From Ostreibacterium oceani (GTDB lineage: Bacteria > Pseudomonadota > Gammaproteobacteria > Cardiobacteriales > Ostreibacteriaceae), in the NCBI RefSeq assembly GCF_009362845.1, contig NZ_WHNW01000001.1, forward strand, positions 207,889 to 271,888: a DNA stretch of 64,000 nucleotides, in the 5' to 3' direction. The notes under the pieces are model-generated. The model did not search any database. It was not told the origin of the DNA and saw nothing but the letters and a program-made list of their open reading frames with translations. Shown in pieces: positions 16,442 to 25,982 of this stretch. Made by a program: the position numbers and the translations under genes. Within the stretch, counting starts at the first letter, position 1; every line of letters begins with the position of its first letter.

Positions 16442-19396
16442 ATGTCGAACAAACCAACCAGTCATCTCGCATCCGCCGTCGTTTTAGCCGGGGCGCTTAT
16501 CGCGGCCGTTGTTGCCGTTTTTTTATTCATTGCCTTAATGACTTACCACCCAAATGACTCTGCTTGGAGCCATAGCGGCAGTGGTCCTGTGCAAAATGCT
16601 TTTGGGGTTTTGGGCGCTTGGTATAGTGATTTTTCTTTTTCATGGATTGGCAAGCTAAGTTATTTAGTGCCCATTGCCTTGCTGGCGTTTTGTGTTCAAG
16701 CGTGGCTGGAAAAGGGCATAGACAAAGAAATTTTATCTTGGCGCTTATGTACGCTGACAACCGCCATTGCTTCGGGCTGTATCCTATGGGCAAAACACGA
16801 CCCCAGCGCAATCAATAGCGTTGCCTTAACGGGGGGCGGGGCTTTGGGGGCGTGGTTGGCGATTGGCTTAGAAAAGAGCATCGGCTCTGTCTCAATTATT
16901 ATGGCGCTATCCACCGCTATTTTCCTCATTTCACTCAGCGTGTTATTCAATATTCCTTGGCTAAAAATCAGCGAAGGCATTGGCGCGGGGATTTATCGTT
17001 TTGTCGCCACCCTGATTCATAAATTACGTGCCGAAAAATCCACAGCTAATGCCCCTAAAAAATCCCATGCAATCGCCGACACAGACGATAACGCATTACA
17101 AGAAAAAATTCGCATATTGAATAAGTTTGCTGAGAAAAAACGACAAACCAGCGAACCCAACGAAGCCAGCGAACCGCGCCGACATTTTACCATCAGCGAT
17201 TACCATCACGGTCATGCTAACGGTCATGCTAACCGTCACGAAACCACAGAGCAAAGTCCGCAACAGACAGCAGCGCCAACAATGGCAGCCAACACCGCAC
17301 AAACCGATTCTGATTTATCCAATGCCCCTGCGCACGAAAAGTCAGAGCCGACTTTTTTTAATTTTGATGCACTACCCGATAATCACTCGCCAAGTGATGA
17401 CGGCACGTTTGACGCGATTGATACCTATTTTGACCCCCGTACTTTATCCGAGAATTCATTGCCCGAGAACTCGTTATACAAAAACACAGCACCCGACACT
17501 GCCTATCACGATGATGAGGATGCCCACACGCAACCCGTTAGCACCGACAGTATAGATGCTGAACCCTTTGTTTTTGATCGTTTTTCATCGCGCACTGATG
17601 CGTCTGATTTGGTCGAGCCTAGCCCCGCGCTAGCTAAATCTTGGCAAGAACCCGCCACCACCGATAACCCAGCACATTGGGATGACCCGATAACGGCTTT
17701 CGCAACCGAATCCGATGCCACGCCCAATGCAACGCCTAAAGCTGAACCCAATACAGCATCAAATACGACGGCCGCCACCCAACAAAAAGTCAGTATCGGT
17801 AAAGCCTACGAAGCCAATACCGCAATGACCGATAAAGTAAACGGCAAAATACGCGACAAAGCACGCGGTAACGACAGCCCAAGCCCATCCCGTCAGCCCG
17901 AGCGCCCTTATCAATTTCCGCCGGCCAGCTTACTCGATGAGCCACCTGCCCAAAAAAACGCCTATACCGAAGACACACTCGCCGACATGGCCGGCATTTT
18001 GGAACGAACGCTAAAGCAATTTAATGTAGAAGCCACCGTCATGCACGTCTCCCCTGGGCCTGTGATTACTCGATTTGAAGTCGATTTAGCGCCAGGCGTA
18101 CAGGCTAGAAAAATCACCGCACTATCTACCGATTTGGCGCGCGCCTTGGCAGTCAATGGTGTTCGAGTTGAAGAGGTCATTCCAGGTAGCTCCTACGTCG
18201 GCTTAGAAGTACCCAATAAACAACGACAAATCGTTTATTTCAAAGACGCCATACGCTCTGCCCCTTTCCAAGACAGTCAATCGCCACTTACCCTCTCGCT
18301 TGGCGCTGATATTTCAGGCAAGCCCGTCGTCGCTGATCTAATGAAAATGCCACATCTACTGGTTGCAGGCACAACAGGCTCAGGCAAATCGGTGTGTATC
18401 AACACCATGTTGCTGTCTATGCTTTACAAAGCATCACCCAAAGACCTGCGGCTGATTTTGGTTGACCCCAAAATGCTAGAAATGTCGATGTACGCAGACA
18501 TTCCACACCTACTTACCCCTGTCATCACCGACATGAACGAAGCAGAAAATGCACTCACGTGGGCCGTCGGTGAAATGGAACGGCGCTATCAGCTAATGGC
18601 AGCCATGAAAGTGCGTAAAATTGATGCATTTAACCAGCTGGTTGATGATGCCACCGCGCGTGGTGAAACAATCAAAGATCCGCTGTGGGAGCCTAACGAA
18701 GGCACTGGCTACACACACCACCCTGATTTAGCGCGCTTACCCTTTATCGTTATCGTTATCGATGAACTCGCTGATATGATGATGGTAGTCGGGAAACAAG
18801 TCGAGCAGCTCATTGCAAGACTCACACAAAAAGCCCGCGCCGCTGGCATTCATGTGATTCTCGCGACCCAGCGCCCTTCGGTTGATGTCTTGACAGGGCT
18901 GATTAAGGCCAATGTCCCCACACGTATTGCCTTTCAAGTATCTTCTAAAGTCGATTCACGCACGATTATTGACGGCCAAGGCGCTGAGTACTTATTAGGC
19001 CATGGTGATATGCTTTATGTGCCACCTGGCGTATCGCATCCACAACGCTTGCATGGTGCCTTTGTTGACGATGCCGAAACCGATCGTGTCACGGATTTTA
19101 TCCGAGCCCAAGCCGAGCCCAACTATATCAACAGCATCACGGCGAAACAAGACCCTGCCAGCCTAGGCGCATTTGGCGCCAGCGAAGCAGCTGATAAAGA
19201 AGACGCAGACCCTTTGTATCCTGAGGCCATTGAAATTGTGTTAACCTCAGGAAAGGCTTCGATTTCTAGTGTGCAACGCCAATTGCGTATCGGCTATAAT
19301 CGCGCAGCGCGTATGATTGAGGATATGCAGGCACAGGGTATTGTCAGCGAACCCGTCAACGGCGTCAGAAAGGTCCTCGGGCCGCCACAAAATTAG
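16442..19396 (+). CDS. ftsK: DNA translocase FtsK
   Basis: Septum-located DNA pump that clears chromosome dimers and activates XerCD at dif. The 984 residues include an N-terminal membrane domain with four to five spans (to about 180), a variable acidic linker (about 200-490) rich in short repeats such as HANGHAN and ENSLPENSL, and a RecA-like motor with Walker A GTTGSGKSV and the DPKMLEMSMY segment. The C-terminal gamma winged helix (LYPEAIEIVLTSGKAS, QRQLRIGYNRAARMIEDM) reads KOPS. The last five codons with the stop are exactly duplicated downstream. Confidence 0.96.
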   Translation: MSNKPTSHLASAVVLAGALIAAVVAVFLFIALMTYHPNDSAWSHSGSGPVQNAFGVLGAWYSDFSFSWIGKLSYLVPIALLAFCVQAWLEKGIDKEILSWRLCTLTTAIASGCILWAKHDPSAINSVALTGGGALGAWLAIGLEKSIGSVSIIMALSTAIFLISLSVLFNIPWLKISEGIGAGIYRFVATLIHKLRAEKSTANAPKKSHAIADTDDNALQEKIRILNKFAEKKRQTSEPNEASEPRRHFTISDYHHGHANGHANRHETTEQSPQQTAAPTMAANTAQTDSDLSNAPAHEKSEPTFFNFDALPDNHSPSDDGTFDAIDTYFDPRTLSENSLPENSLYKNTAPDTAYHDDEDAHTQPVSTDSIDAEPFVFDRFSSRTDASDLVEPSPALAKSWQEPATTDNPAHWDDPITAFATESDATPNATPKAEPNTASNTTAATQQKVSIGKAYEANTAMTDKVNGKIRDKARGNDSPSPSRQPERPYQFPPASLLDEPPAQKNAYTEDTLADMAGILERTLKQFNVEATVMHVSPGPVITRFEVDLAPGVQARKITALSTDLARALAVNGVRVEEVIPGSSYVGLEVPNKQRQIVYFKDAIRSAPFQDSQSPLTLSLGADISGKPVVADLMKMPHLLVAGTTGSGKSVCINTMLLSMLYKASPKDLRLILVDPKMLEMSMYADIPHLLTPVITDMNEAENALTWAVGEMERRYQLMAAMKVRKIDAFNQLVDDATARGETIKDPLWEPNEGTGYTHHPDLARLPFIVIVIDELADMMMVVGKQVEQLIARLTQKARAAGIHVILATQRPSVDVLTGLIKANVPTRIAFQVSSKVDSRTIIDGQGAEYLLGHGDMLYVPPGVSHPQRLHGAFVDDAETDRVTDFIRAQAEPNYINSITAKQDPASLGAFGASEAADKEDADPLYPEAIEIVLTSGKASISSVQRQLRIGYNRAARMIEDMQAQGIVSEPVNGVRKVLGPPQN

Positions 19397-19411
19397 CCGC
19401 CACAAAATTAG
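19382..19411 (+). repeat. Exact in-frame 15-bp duplication of the ftsK 3' end
   Basis: CCGCCACAAAATTAG at 19382-19396 encodes Pro-Pro-Gln-Asn-stop and is repeated without change at 19397-19411, in the same frame. A looser iteration built on CCGCTAAAAGCAA lies further on at about 19485-19524. Confidence 0.92.
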
Positions 19412-19537
19412 CGTCCAAATCAAACAAAGCGGGCTGAAAACAACGCAACGCAATGAAAAACAATGAAGAACAAAGGAAAACAGCCCGCTAAAAGCAACCC
19501 CCTAAAAGCAAACCGCTAAAAAGCATTAATCACGCCA

Positions 19538-19960
19538 ATGTCCATCAATCAACCCATCGCTAGTCGCCAATTACTAACCGAAGACGGCAATGTCATCACG
19601 GTGACGATTGGACAACCTGAAATCGTTGCTGATAATGCTGCTGATAGCATTGCTGATAGCGACAAAGACTGGTCGTGTCCATTCACCATCACAGGGTTTG
19701 CCACAGATATTGACGGACAAGCCTACGGCGTTGATGCGCTACAAGCCGTGCAGTTAGTTTCGTCTGCCATACGACAAGCACTGGAAAAAACAAACGAGAC
19801 GCTATACTGGCACGAAAATGCATTTTGGCAGGCTGGCTTTCCTTATCTAATCGAATCATTTGGCGATGCCAACATCGAATCAGAAATCCTTTTGGAAATG
19901 CACCAGCGCTTAACCAAAAATAACCCACTGAATGTGTCGCTGAATAAACCATCAAAATAG
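19538..19960 (+). CDS. Small cytoplasmic protein, DUF6968-like
   Basis: 140 residues, no signal or membrane segment. The central part (WSCPFTITGF, YGVDALQAVQLVSSAIRQAL) resembles the DUF6968 family as I remember it, a small domain of unknown function. The N-terminal part has an Ala-Asp-Ser iteration (ADNAADSIADSD). It has its own hairpin terminator downstream. The family call is from memory and tentative. Confidence 0.65.
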   Translation: MSINQPIASRQLLTEDGNVITVTIGQPEIVADNAADSIADSDKDWSCPFTITGFATDIDGQAYGVDALQAVQLVSSAIRQALEKTNETLYWHENAFWQAGFPYLIESFGDANIESEILLEMHQRLTKNNPLNVSLNKPSK

Positions 19961-19965
19961 AGAAC

Positions 19966-20004
19966 AATACCGCCTCAAATTGCGTTAATGAGGCGGTGTT
20001 TATT
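19966..20004 (+). terminator. Hairpin terminator after the DUF6968-like gene
   Basis: ACCGCCTCA at 19969-19977 pairs with TGAGGCGGT at 19989-19997, flanked by A- and T-rich sequence. It could serve both convergent genes. Confidence 0.65.
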
Positions 20005-20073
20005 ACTTGTGGAGTAACAATAGACTAAGGGAGAATGCGCTAACCGTGCAACAATTCGATTTGCCGTACGTCG

Positions 20074-20664
20074 CTATCGATTGATTATACGCACTGAACT
20101 CAGCAAACTTTGAAACGTTGCAATAGACTGTTGATAATAATATTGATTCACGGCTTTATACGTAAATTGATAAAAGTAGTTAGAATCCATCGGTATTAAT
20201 AAGCTATTTACACGATACTTGAGCCCATCAGAATCGACAATAATACGCTCAAGAGCAACCGCTGATGCCCCGTCTTGAGTCGTCGTCTGTTGTTGTGATA
20301 TCAGCTCATATCTAAGCGGAGACGTCTGTGCAATCAATTCTTTTTCATGCTCTATAAATTGATTTGCTAGGGCAAATAAATCCCCATCGGGCCTAAACGT
20401 ATTATCATCTTCGGTTATGTCCGAATAACGAATTTTAGTTATACGAATCGAATCTACCGATGGGCTGGTAAATACATATTCGTAAGCGTCTGCACCATTG
20501 ATTTTACTAGTGTGTTTGCGCCAATCTTTATTAGGTTCTGTGAATTCAACACGGCTCTTGCTGCTACCAATTGATGACACTTCACCCGCACTATCTTTCC
20601 AAGCAACACAGCCTGCTAACAAGGATAATAAAAAAACAACTGATATTTTTTTCAATGTATTCAT
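20074..20664 (-). CDS. Predicted lipoprotein, function unknown
   Basis: 196 residues with a lipoprotein signal: MNTLKKISVVFLLSLLAGC, lipobox LLAGC, Cys19. The mature part is a soluble alpha/beta chain rich in Tyr, Gln and Ser with no motif I recognise. It overlaps the upstream lipoprotein gene by 4 bp (ATGA-type), so the two are translationally coupled and probably act together in the envelope. Confidence 0.75.
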   Translation of the reverse strand: MNTLKKISVVFLLSLLAGCVAWKDSAGEVSSIGSSKSRVEFTEPNKDWRKHTSKINGADAYEYVFTSPSVDSIRITKIRYSDITEDDNTFRPDGDLFALANQFIEHEKELIAQTSPLRYELISQQQTTTQDGASAVALERIIVDSDGLKYRVNSLLIPMDSNYFYQFTYKAVNQYYYQQSIATFQSLLSSVRIINR

Positions 20665-21431
20665 CGTGCTTCTCTGTCAAGTGGTACTAAAAAATCTGTG
20701 AATAATCGGCGCATTCGCAAATTACCCTCTCTATTTGAATGATCAAAATCACTTGAGCCACTATGATTTCTTGCGGCATCTGCTGGCTTATCCAGTCCGC
20801 TTGCTCCACTATAGCCGTTGACCCATGCAACATCTCCTGTATTGACATTGATGACTGCCGCACCTAAATACGAACTACCAAAACCAATCGTTATCGGAAC
20901 GCCAGCTACGCCACCAGCCGTGGCTAAAAGTGCGTTCAAAAAAATTCGTCCACCCGTTGAATTTGCCTCACCACCATACAAAAAGAGTACATGCGTTACA
21001 CCAGCTTGCTGAGCCGCAGGCAATGAATAAGGTAGCTTAATTGGATTTTTTTCGTAATAGGCTTTCCAGACTGGAGTCGGACGAAGTTTAAATTCATTGT
21101 AGTCAAACAGTAATGCTTTATAGGTTGCTATTGCTTGCTGCATTACTTCGTCGTCTATCGCCAAGGGTCGCACGTCAAATCCTTGTTCGGTTAGCGCGTT
21201 AATAGCTTCTTCTTGGATCACGCGATTCGCACTTTCTGATTGACTAGGGACAAATTTTATCTCATTAACGCCATAACTAAATATACTCACATTAGCAGGA
21301 GGAGCAGCTAATGCGAGGTTGCTTGACTCAGGTAGTGTTTCTGTCACCAGCGTTGCGTTGCGATAAGGACTTGAAACACATCCTGCTAATAGCGCACTCG
21401 CCAATATAGGGGTAATTATATGTAATTTCAT
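20661..21431 (-). CDS. Predicted lipoprotein, function unknown
   Basis: 256 residues from the ATG at 21431; an in-frame TTG at 21455 is possible but adds an atypical N-terminus. The lipobox is LLAGC with Cys near 18. The mature protein has a flexible Ala/Ser-rich start, then an alpha/beta domain with HVLFLYGGEANSTGG and a Gly/Ala-rich hydrophobic stretch (LLATAGGVAGVPITIGFG), then GAAVINVNTGDVAWVNGY. The layout recalls GNA1162/CsgG-like envelope lipoproteins, but this is weak. It follows etfA after 26 bp, so readthrough from the etf genes is likely. Confidence 0.7.
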   Translation of the reverse strand: MKLHIITPILASALLAGCVSSPYRNATLVTETLPESSNLALAAPPANVSIFSYGVNEIKFVPSQSESANRVIQEEAINALTEQGFDVRPLAIDDEVMQQAIATYKALLFDYNEFKLRPTPVWKAYYEKNPIKLPYSLPAAQQAGVTHVLFLYGGEANSTGGRIFLNALLATAGGVAGVPITIGFGSSYLGAAVINVNTGDVAWVNGYSGASGLDKPADAARNHSGSSDFDHSNREGNLRMRRLFTDFLVPLDREAR

Positions 21432-21457
21432 CAACGTACTTTTTTGTAAGTTCAAAG

Positions 21458-22405
21458 TTATGACAACGCAAAAACCAATGCAGGTATCGCTTCATTCAAG
21501 TCCGCAACTAACCCATAATCAGCGATTTGGAAAATCGGCGCATCGGGGTCATTATTTATCGCGACAATGACTTTGGAATCTTTCATACCTGCTTGGTGCT
21601 GAATTGCACCCGAAATACCAATGGCAATATACAAATCAGGAGCAATCACTTTGCCTGTTTGACCGACTTGGTGGTCGTTGGGGCAAAATCCTGAATCCAC
21701 CGCTGCACGGCTAGCACCCAGCGCGGCATTCAATTTTTCAGCAAGCGGTGTCAACTGCCCAAAATAATTCTCTTTCGAGCCCATACCGCGACCGCCTGAG
21801 ACGACAATGCTGGCTGTGGCCAATTCAGGACCTGCGTTGTCTGCTAGCTTGGCTTCGACAAACTGAGACAATCCGCTGTCACTACCCGCCGCAATCCCTG
21901 CCGTAATCGAGACAATCTCAGCACTACCGCCCGAAGCAGGTGCAGAATCGAATTTGGTGGCACGAACCGTGATGACTTTTTTCGGGTCATTGCTGCGGAC
22001 TTCAACAATCGCGTTGCCAGCGTATATCAAGCGCTCAAATACTTCATCAGACTTAACCGCTGAAATTTCAGATAGTTGCATGACATCGAGTAGCGCCGCA
22101 ATCCGCGGCATGATATTTTTGCCTTGGGTTGTCGCGTTTCCTAGAATATGCGTGTAGTCGCCTGCGATAGCCACAACAGCTGGTGCGATATTTTCGGCTA
22201 ATGCGTGCGCAAACGCCGCATTTTCACCCGTCAATACTTTATCAACCCCTGCAATAGCCGCTGCTTTTTCAGCAACGCTTGATACGCCATCCCCCAAAAC
22301 GAGCGCATGCAACTCACCGCCAATCTGCGACGCTGCCGTGATGGTATTCAACGATGCGGCGTTAATTTCTTGATTATCGTGTTCGATTAATACTAAAACA
22401 GCCAT
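21458..22405 (-). CDS. etfA: Electron transfer flavoprotein alpha subunit
   Basis: FAD-binding subunit of ETF, which accepts electrons from dehydrogenases and passes them to ETF-quinone oxidoreductase. 315 residues with the C-terminal FAD site: SGGRGMGSKENY, AVDSGFCPNDHQVGQTGKVI (trimmed ETF alpha signature), then LYIAIGISGAIQHQAGMKDS and VAINNDPDAPIF. It starts one base after etfB. The upstream dehydrogenase is its likely electron donor. Confidence 0.96.
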   Translation of the reverse strand: MAVLVLIEHDNQEINAASLNTITAASQIGGELHALVLGDGVSSVAEKAAAIAGVDKVLTGENAAFAHALAENIAPAVVAIAGDYTHILGNATTQGKNIMPRIAALLDVMQLSEISAVKSDEVFERLIYAGNAIVEVRSNDPKKVITVRATKFDSAPASGGSAEIVSITAGIAAGSDSGLSQFVEAKLADNAGPELATASIVVSGGRGMGSKENYFGQLTPLAEKLNAALGASRAAVDSGFCPNDHQVGQTGKVIAPDLYIAIGISGAIQHQAGMKDSKVIVAINNDPDAPIFQIADYGLVADLNEAIPALVFALS

Positions 22406-22406
22406 T

Positions 22407-23156
22407 TTAAATTACCTTTGCTTCGTTTTTAAGTTTATCGACCAGCGCCTCAACGCTGTCTACCAAAATCCCTGCTTGACGTTTTTCTGGCTCACGAATT
22501 GAGACCAAAGCCAACCGTGGTGTCAAATCAATCGACAACTCAGCAGCTGTTGTTTTGTCTACTGGTTTTTTCTTTGCTTTCATGATGTTAGGCAGTGACG
22601 CAAAGCGTGGCTCATTGAGACGCAAATCCGTGGTAATGACGCTAGGTAACGTCACGGCAAGCGTCTCCAATCCACCATCGATTTCACGCGTAACATTCGC
22701 GCCACTATCAGTCAATTCGACCTTGGACGCAAACGTTGCTTGAGACCAACCCAGCAAGGCGGATACCATCTGCCCCGTCTGATTGGCGTCATCGTCAATG
22801 GCCTGTTTGCCCAAAATCATCAACTGCGCGTTTTCTTTTTCGGCAATGGCTTTGAGTACTTTGGCAACGCCTAGCGATTCGACTTCCCCGTCGTGCTCGA
22901 CCAAAATACCGCGATCAGCACCCATCGCGAGCGCTGTGCGAATGGTTTCTTCGGATTTAGCAGGCCCAATCGAGACAGCGATAACTTCGTCGGCTTTGCC
23001 TGCTTCTTTCAGACGCACCGCTTCTTCTACGGCAATTTCATCAAAGGGGTTCATTGACATTTTCACATTGGCGGTTTCAACGCCTGTGCCATCTGCTTTT
23101 AACCTAATATTGACGTTATAGTCAATTACGCGTTTTACGCCTACTATGATTTTCAT
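22407..23156 (-). CDS. etfB: Electron transfer flavoprotein beta subunit
   Basis: 249 residues, normal for ETF beta. It starts [20 protein letters not shown], has the [17 protein letters not shown] segment, [10 protein letters not shown] (AMP site) and [22 protein letters not shown], a lysine-rich recognition loop near the partner interface. It precedes etfA with a one-base gap and follows the dehydrogenase after 92 bp on the same strand. Confidence 0.96.
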   Translation of the reverse strand: MKIIVGVKRVIDYNVNIRLKADGTGVETANVKMSMNPFDEIAVEEAVRLKEAGKADEVIAVSIGPAKSEETIRTALAMGADRGILVEHDGEVESLGVAKVLKAIAEKENAQLMILGKQAIDDDANQTGQMVSALLGWSQATFASKVELTDSGANVTREIDGGLETLAVTLPSVITTDLRLNEPRFASLPNIMKAKKKPVDKTTAAELSIDLTPRLALVSIREPEKRQAGILVDSVEALVDKLKNEAKVI

Positions 23157-23218
23157 ATATTTACCTTATATTCAATTAAATCAGTTAGTTGATTTCTTCG
23201 TCTTTTTTTGCTTTTATG

Positions 23219-23257
23219 CGCATTATTCGTTCGCATTATTCGTGCGCATTACTGGCG
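23219..23257 (-). repeat. Three 13-bp tandem units spanning the dehydrogenase stop
   Basis: CGCATTATTCGTT, CGCATTATTCGTG and CGCATTACTGGCG (plus-strand reading). The minus-strand stop TAA lies in the last, and each other copy carries a further TAA on that strand. Confidence 0.85.
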
Positions 23258-25780
23258 CAGCTTTTCATTTTCTTTATCGTACGGCGAAGCAGGAATAACG
23301 GTGGCGCTGTAGTCTTCACCAAGAATTCTTACCTTAACTTCGGTACCCACCTTAGTCAACTCTGGTGGTAACATCGCGAGTGCTAATGATTTTTCTACGC
23401 GAAAACCATAGCCGCCTGAGGTAATTCGACCAACGACTTGACCTGCTTTGTAAACCGCCTCAGAACCGCGTGCATCGGCATCTTTAACGCCGTGTATTTC
23501 CAAGGTTACCAGCTTATTTTTAAGCCCCTTTTCTTTCCAATCAAGCAAGCCCTTTTTGCCGACAAATTCTTTGTCCGTTTTGATAAAAAAGCCCAAGCCC
23601 GATTCGTATGCGGCGTATTCTATCGACATTTCGGTGCCCACCAAGCAATACGATTTTTCCAAACGCATACTATTCATGGCATAGATACCAAACGGCTTAA
23701 TATCAAATTCAGCACCCGCTGCGAGCACTTTGTCTAGGATATACGCCTGCATTTCGATTGGGTGGTGAAGCTCCCAGCCATATTCGCCCACAAAGTTAAC
23801 GCGAATCGCCTCGGCTGTCGCCGCGCCAACATTAATTGTTTTGCCTGATAGCCACGGGAAAGCAGGCGTCGATAAATCAGCATCGGTTAATTTTTCTAGC
23901 ACCTTACGAGAATTCGGCCCTGCTAACACCAGCACCCCCATTTGGGTGGTGATTTTTTGCAAATTGACACTGCCGTCTTTGGGGACTGCTTTTAACAAGT
24001 AATCCCAATCGTGGGCCTCTTGTGCGCCCGCTGAAACCAGATAATAGTCTTGCTCCCCGCGCTTATACACCGTAAATTCAGCTAATACACCGCCTTGCTC
24101 TGTCAACAGATACGTTAGTGCAATACGGCCTTTTTTCTTAGGGATGGTATTCGTCGTTAGACTATTTAACCACGCTTCGGCGCCTGGGCCTGTACACGTA
24201 AACTTAGAAAACGCCGACATGTCTAATACACCGACATTATTCATCACGTTTCGGCATTCTGCACCAACACAATCAAAATAGTTCGACCGTCGGAAAGACC
24301 ATTTCTCAACAATTGCCTCGACGGCATCGGTGTCGCCTTTATTGGGATTTGCGTAGTTTTTATCCCACAGAACATCGCCTGTTGATTGTTCGTTTTCAGG
24401 CAAAGTGTAGTCAAGCGAAGGCTTAAACCAATGCGCTCTCTCCCAACCGAACGTATCGCCAAACACACCGCCCAAAGCTTTTAATCGTGGGTAACTCGGG
24501 TGGGTGCGGAGTGGGCGTGCGGCTTCGCGTTGCTCATCGGGGTAATGCGTCTTAAACACGTGGTCATAGGCTTCCTCGCATTTTTTGACCAAAAAGCCGC
24601 GCGTCGCATAATCACCAAAGCGACGGGGATCAACGCCTAACATATCAATGGTTGGCTCGCCGTCTATAATCCATTCTGCCAACTGCCAGCCTGCGCCGCC
24701 TGCCGCTGTAATGCCAAAAGAATGGCCTTCGTTTAGCCAGAAATTTTTCAAGCCATGACCAGCAGGGCCAATAATGGGATTCCCGTCTGGTGTATAGGCG
24801 ATTGCGCCGTTGTAGACTTCTTTAACCCCTGCTTCACCAAAGTACGGCACGCGCTCAATCGCCGTTTCAATATGCGGCATGAGTCGGTCTAAATCACCAT
24901 CAAATAATTCGTATTTTGTGCCCTCTGCTGGGCCGTCAACATAACAAGCAGGTGCGCCTTCTTCGTATGGCCCTAGCAATAAACCACCCGCCTCTTCGCG
25001 CATATACCAACCCGAATCTGATTCGCGTAATACGCATAATTCTGGCTGGCCATCTTGTTTGCGCTTTAATAGGTCGGGATGCGGCTCAGTCACAATAAAC
25101 TGGTGCTCAACTGGCATCACGGGGATGTTTATGCCAACCATCTCGCCTGTTTTTCTGGCATAAGACCCTGTGCAAGAAACGACGTGCTCTGCAAGAATAT
25201 CACCCTTGTCGGTTTGCACTAGCCACTTACCATCAGCTTGTTGAACAATCCCTGTCACACTGGTGTGTTCGTAAATTTTACCACCGTTGTTGCGCGCGCC
25301 TTTTGCTAGCGCTTGCGTCAAATCCGCTGGCTGGATATAACCATCCTCGGTATGCTGAATCGCACCTAATAAGCCATCTGTATTGACATAATCCCATTTG
25401 GCCTTAATGTCTTCTGGCGTTAGCCATTTAACATCGATGCCGATGGTTTTAGCGACGCCTTCGTAGTACAAATATTCATCCATACGGTCTTTTGTTTTGG
25501 CCAAACGGACATTTGATACCACAGAAAGCCCTGCGTGCATTCCAGTCTCTTCGTCTAAGCGATTGTATAAATCAACTGAATATTTATGAATTTTGCCGAC
25601 AGAATAACTCATATTAAACAAAGGCAAAAGACCTGCAGCATGCCATGTAGACCCTGATGTCAAGTCATGTTTTTCTAGCAGGACGCTGTCTTCTCCCCAG
25701 CCTTTTTTAGCGAGGTGATACAGGGTTGAAACGCCAACAACACCGCCACCGATAACGACTACTTTTGCCTCTGTTTTCAT
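23249..25780 (-). CDS. ETF-linked dimethylglycine/sarcosine dehydrogenase family protein
   Basis: Large flavoprotein of 843 residues that should oxidatively demethylate an N-methylated glycine and pass the one-carbon unit to tetrahydrofolate. The DAO domain starts VVVIGGGVVGVSTLYHL. STWHAAGLLP holds His47, the residue that covalently binds FAD in mammalian DMGDH and SARDH. A middle FAO_M-type region leads to a C-terminal GCV_T/aminomethyltransferase domain (VLAGPNSRKVLEKLTD, GEYGWELHHP, YAMNSMRLEKSY). Local wording is closer to DMGDH than SARDH. The ATG at 25780 has a clear GAGGAAT ribosome site; the open frame runs 20 codons further. The adjacent etf genes support the ETF link. Confidence 0.9.
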   Translation of the reverse strand: MKTEAKVVVIGGGVVGVSTLYHLAKKGWGEDSVLLEKHDLTSGSTWHAAGLLPLFNMSYSVGKIHKYSVDLYNRLDEETGMHAGLSVVSNVRLAKTKDRMDEYLYYEGVAKTIGIDVKWLTPEDIKAKWDYVNTDGLLGAIQHTEDGYIQPADLTQALAKGARNNGGKIYEHTSVTGIVQQADGKWLVQTDKGDILAEHVVSCTGSYARKTGEMVGINIPVMPVEHQFIVTEPHPDLLKRKQDGQPELCVLRESDSGWYMREEAGGLLLGPYEEGAPACYVDGPAEGTKYELFDGDLDRLMPHIETAIERVPYFGEAGVKEVYNGAIAYTPDGNPIIGPAGHGLKNFWLNEGHSFGITAAGGAGWQLAEWIIDGEPTIDMLGVDPRRFGDYATRGFLVKKCEEAYDHVFKTHYPDEQREAARPLRTHPSYPRLKALGGVFGDTFGWERAHWFKPSLDYTLPENEQSTGDVLWDKNYANPNKGDTDAVEAIVEKWSFRRSNYFDCVGAECRNVMNNVGVLDMSAFSKFTCTGPGAEAWLNSLTTNTIPKKKGRIALTYLLTEQGGVLAEFTVYKRGEQDYYLVSAGAQEAHDWDYLLKAVPKDGSVNLQKITTQMGVLVLAGPNSRKVLEKLTDADLSTPAFPWLSGKTINVGAATAEAIRVNFVGEYGWELHHPIEMQAYILDKVLAAGAEFDIKPFGIYAMNSMRLEKSYCLVGTEMSIEYAAYESGLGFFIKTDKEFVGKKGLLDWKEKGLKNKLVTLEIHGVKDADARGSEAVYKAGQVVGRITSGGYGFRVEKSLALAMLPPELTKVGTEVKVRILGEDYSATVIPASPYDKENEKLRQ

Positions 25781-25805
25781 ATTAATTCCTCTTATCTCTT
25801 GGACA

Positions 25806-25846
25806 GCAACAAGGGTCGCATAAAATGATACGACCCTCAAAGTTGC
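25806..25846 (-). promoter_or_regulatory. Stable two-part hairpin in the dehydrogenase leader
   Basis: The outer arms GCAAC/GTTGC enclose the inner arms AGGGTCG (25812-25818) and CGACCCT (25831-25837), with a 12-nt A+T-rich loop. It lies 26-66 bp upstream of the ATG. No T run follows on the minus strand, so it is a structured leader rather than a plain terminator. Confidence 0.5.
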
Positions 25847-25982
25847 CAGTGGTTTGTTTATTTTTATTTACTTTAAACGGCCTATAGAATAACGCGCCCT
25901 TTCACGAAATTCAAACGCTGCGCTAACAAATGTCGTTTTAGCAACACAGAAACGCAGCGGTTTATTGTCGCCTAAAAGTCGC

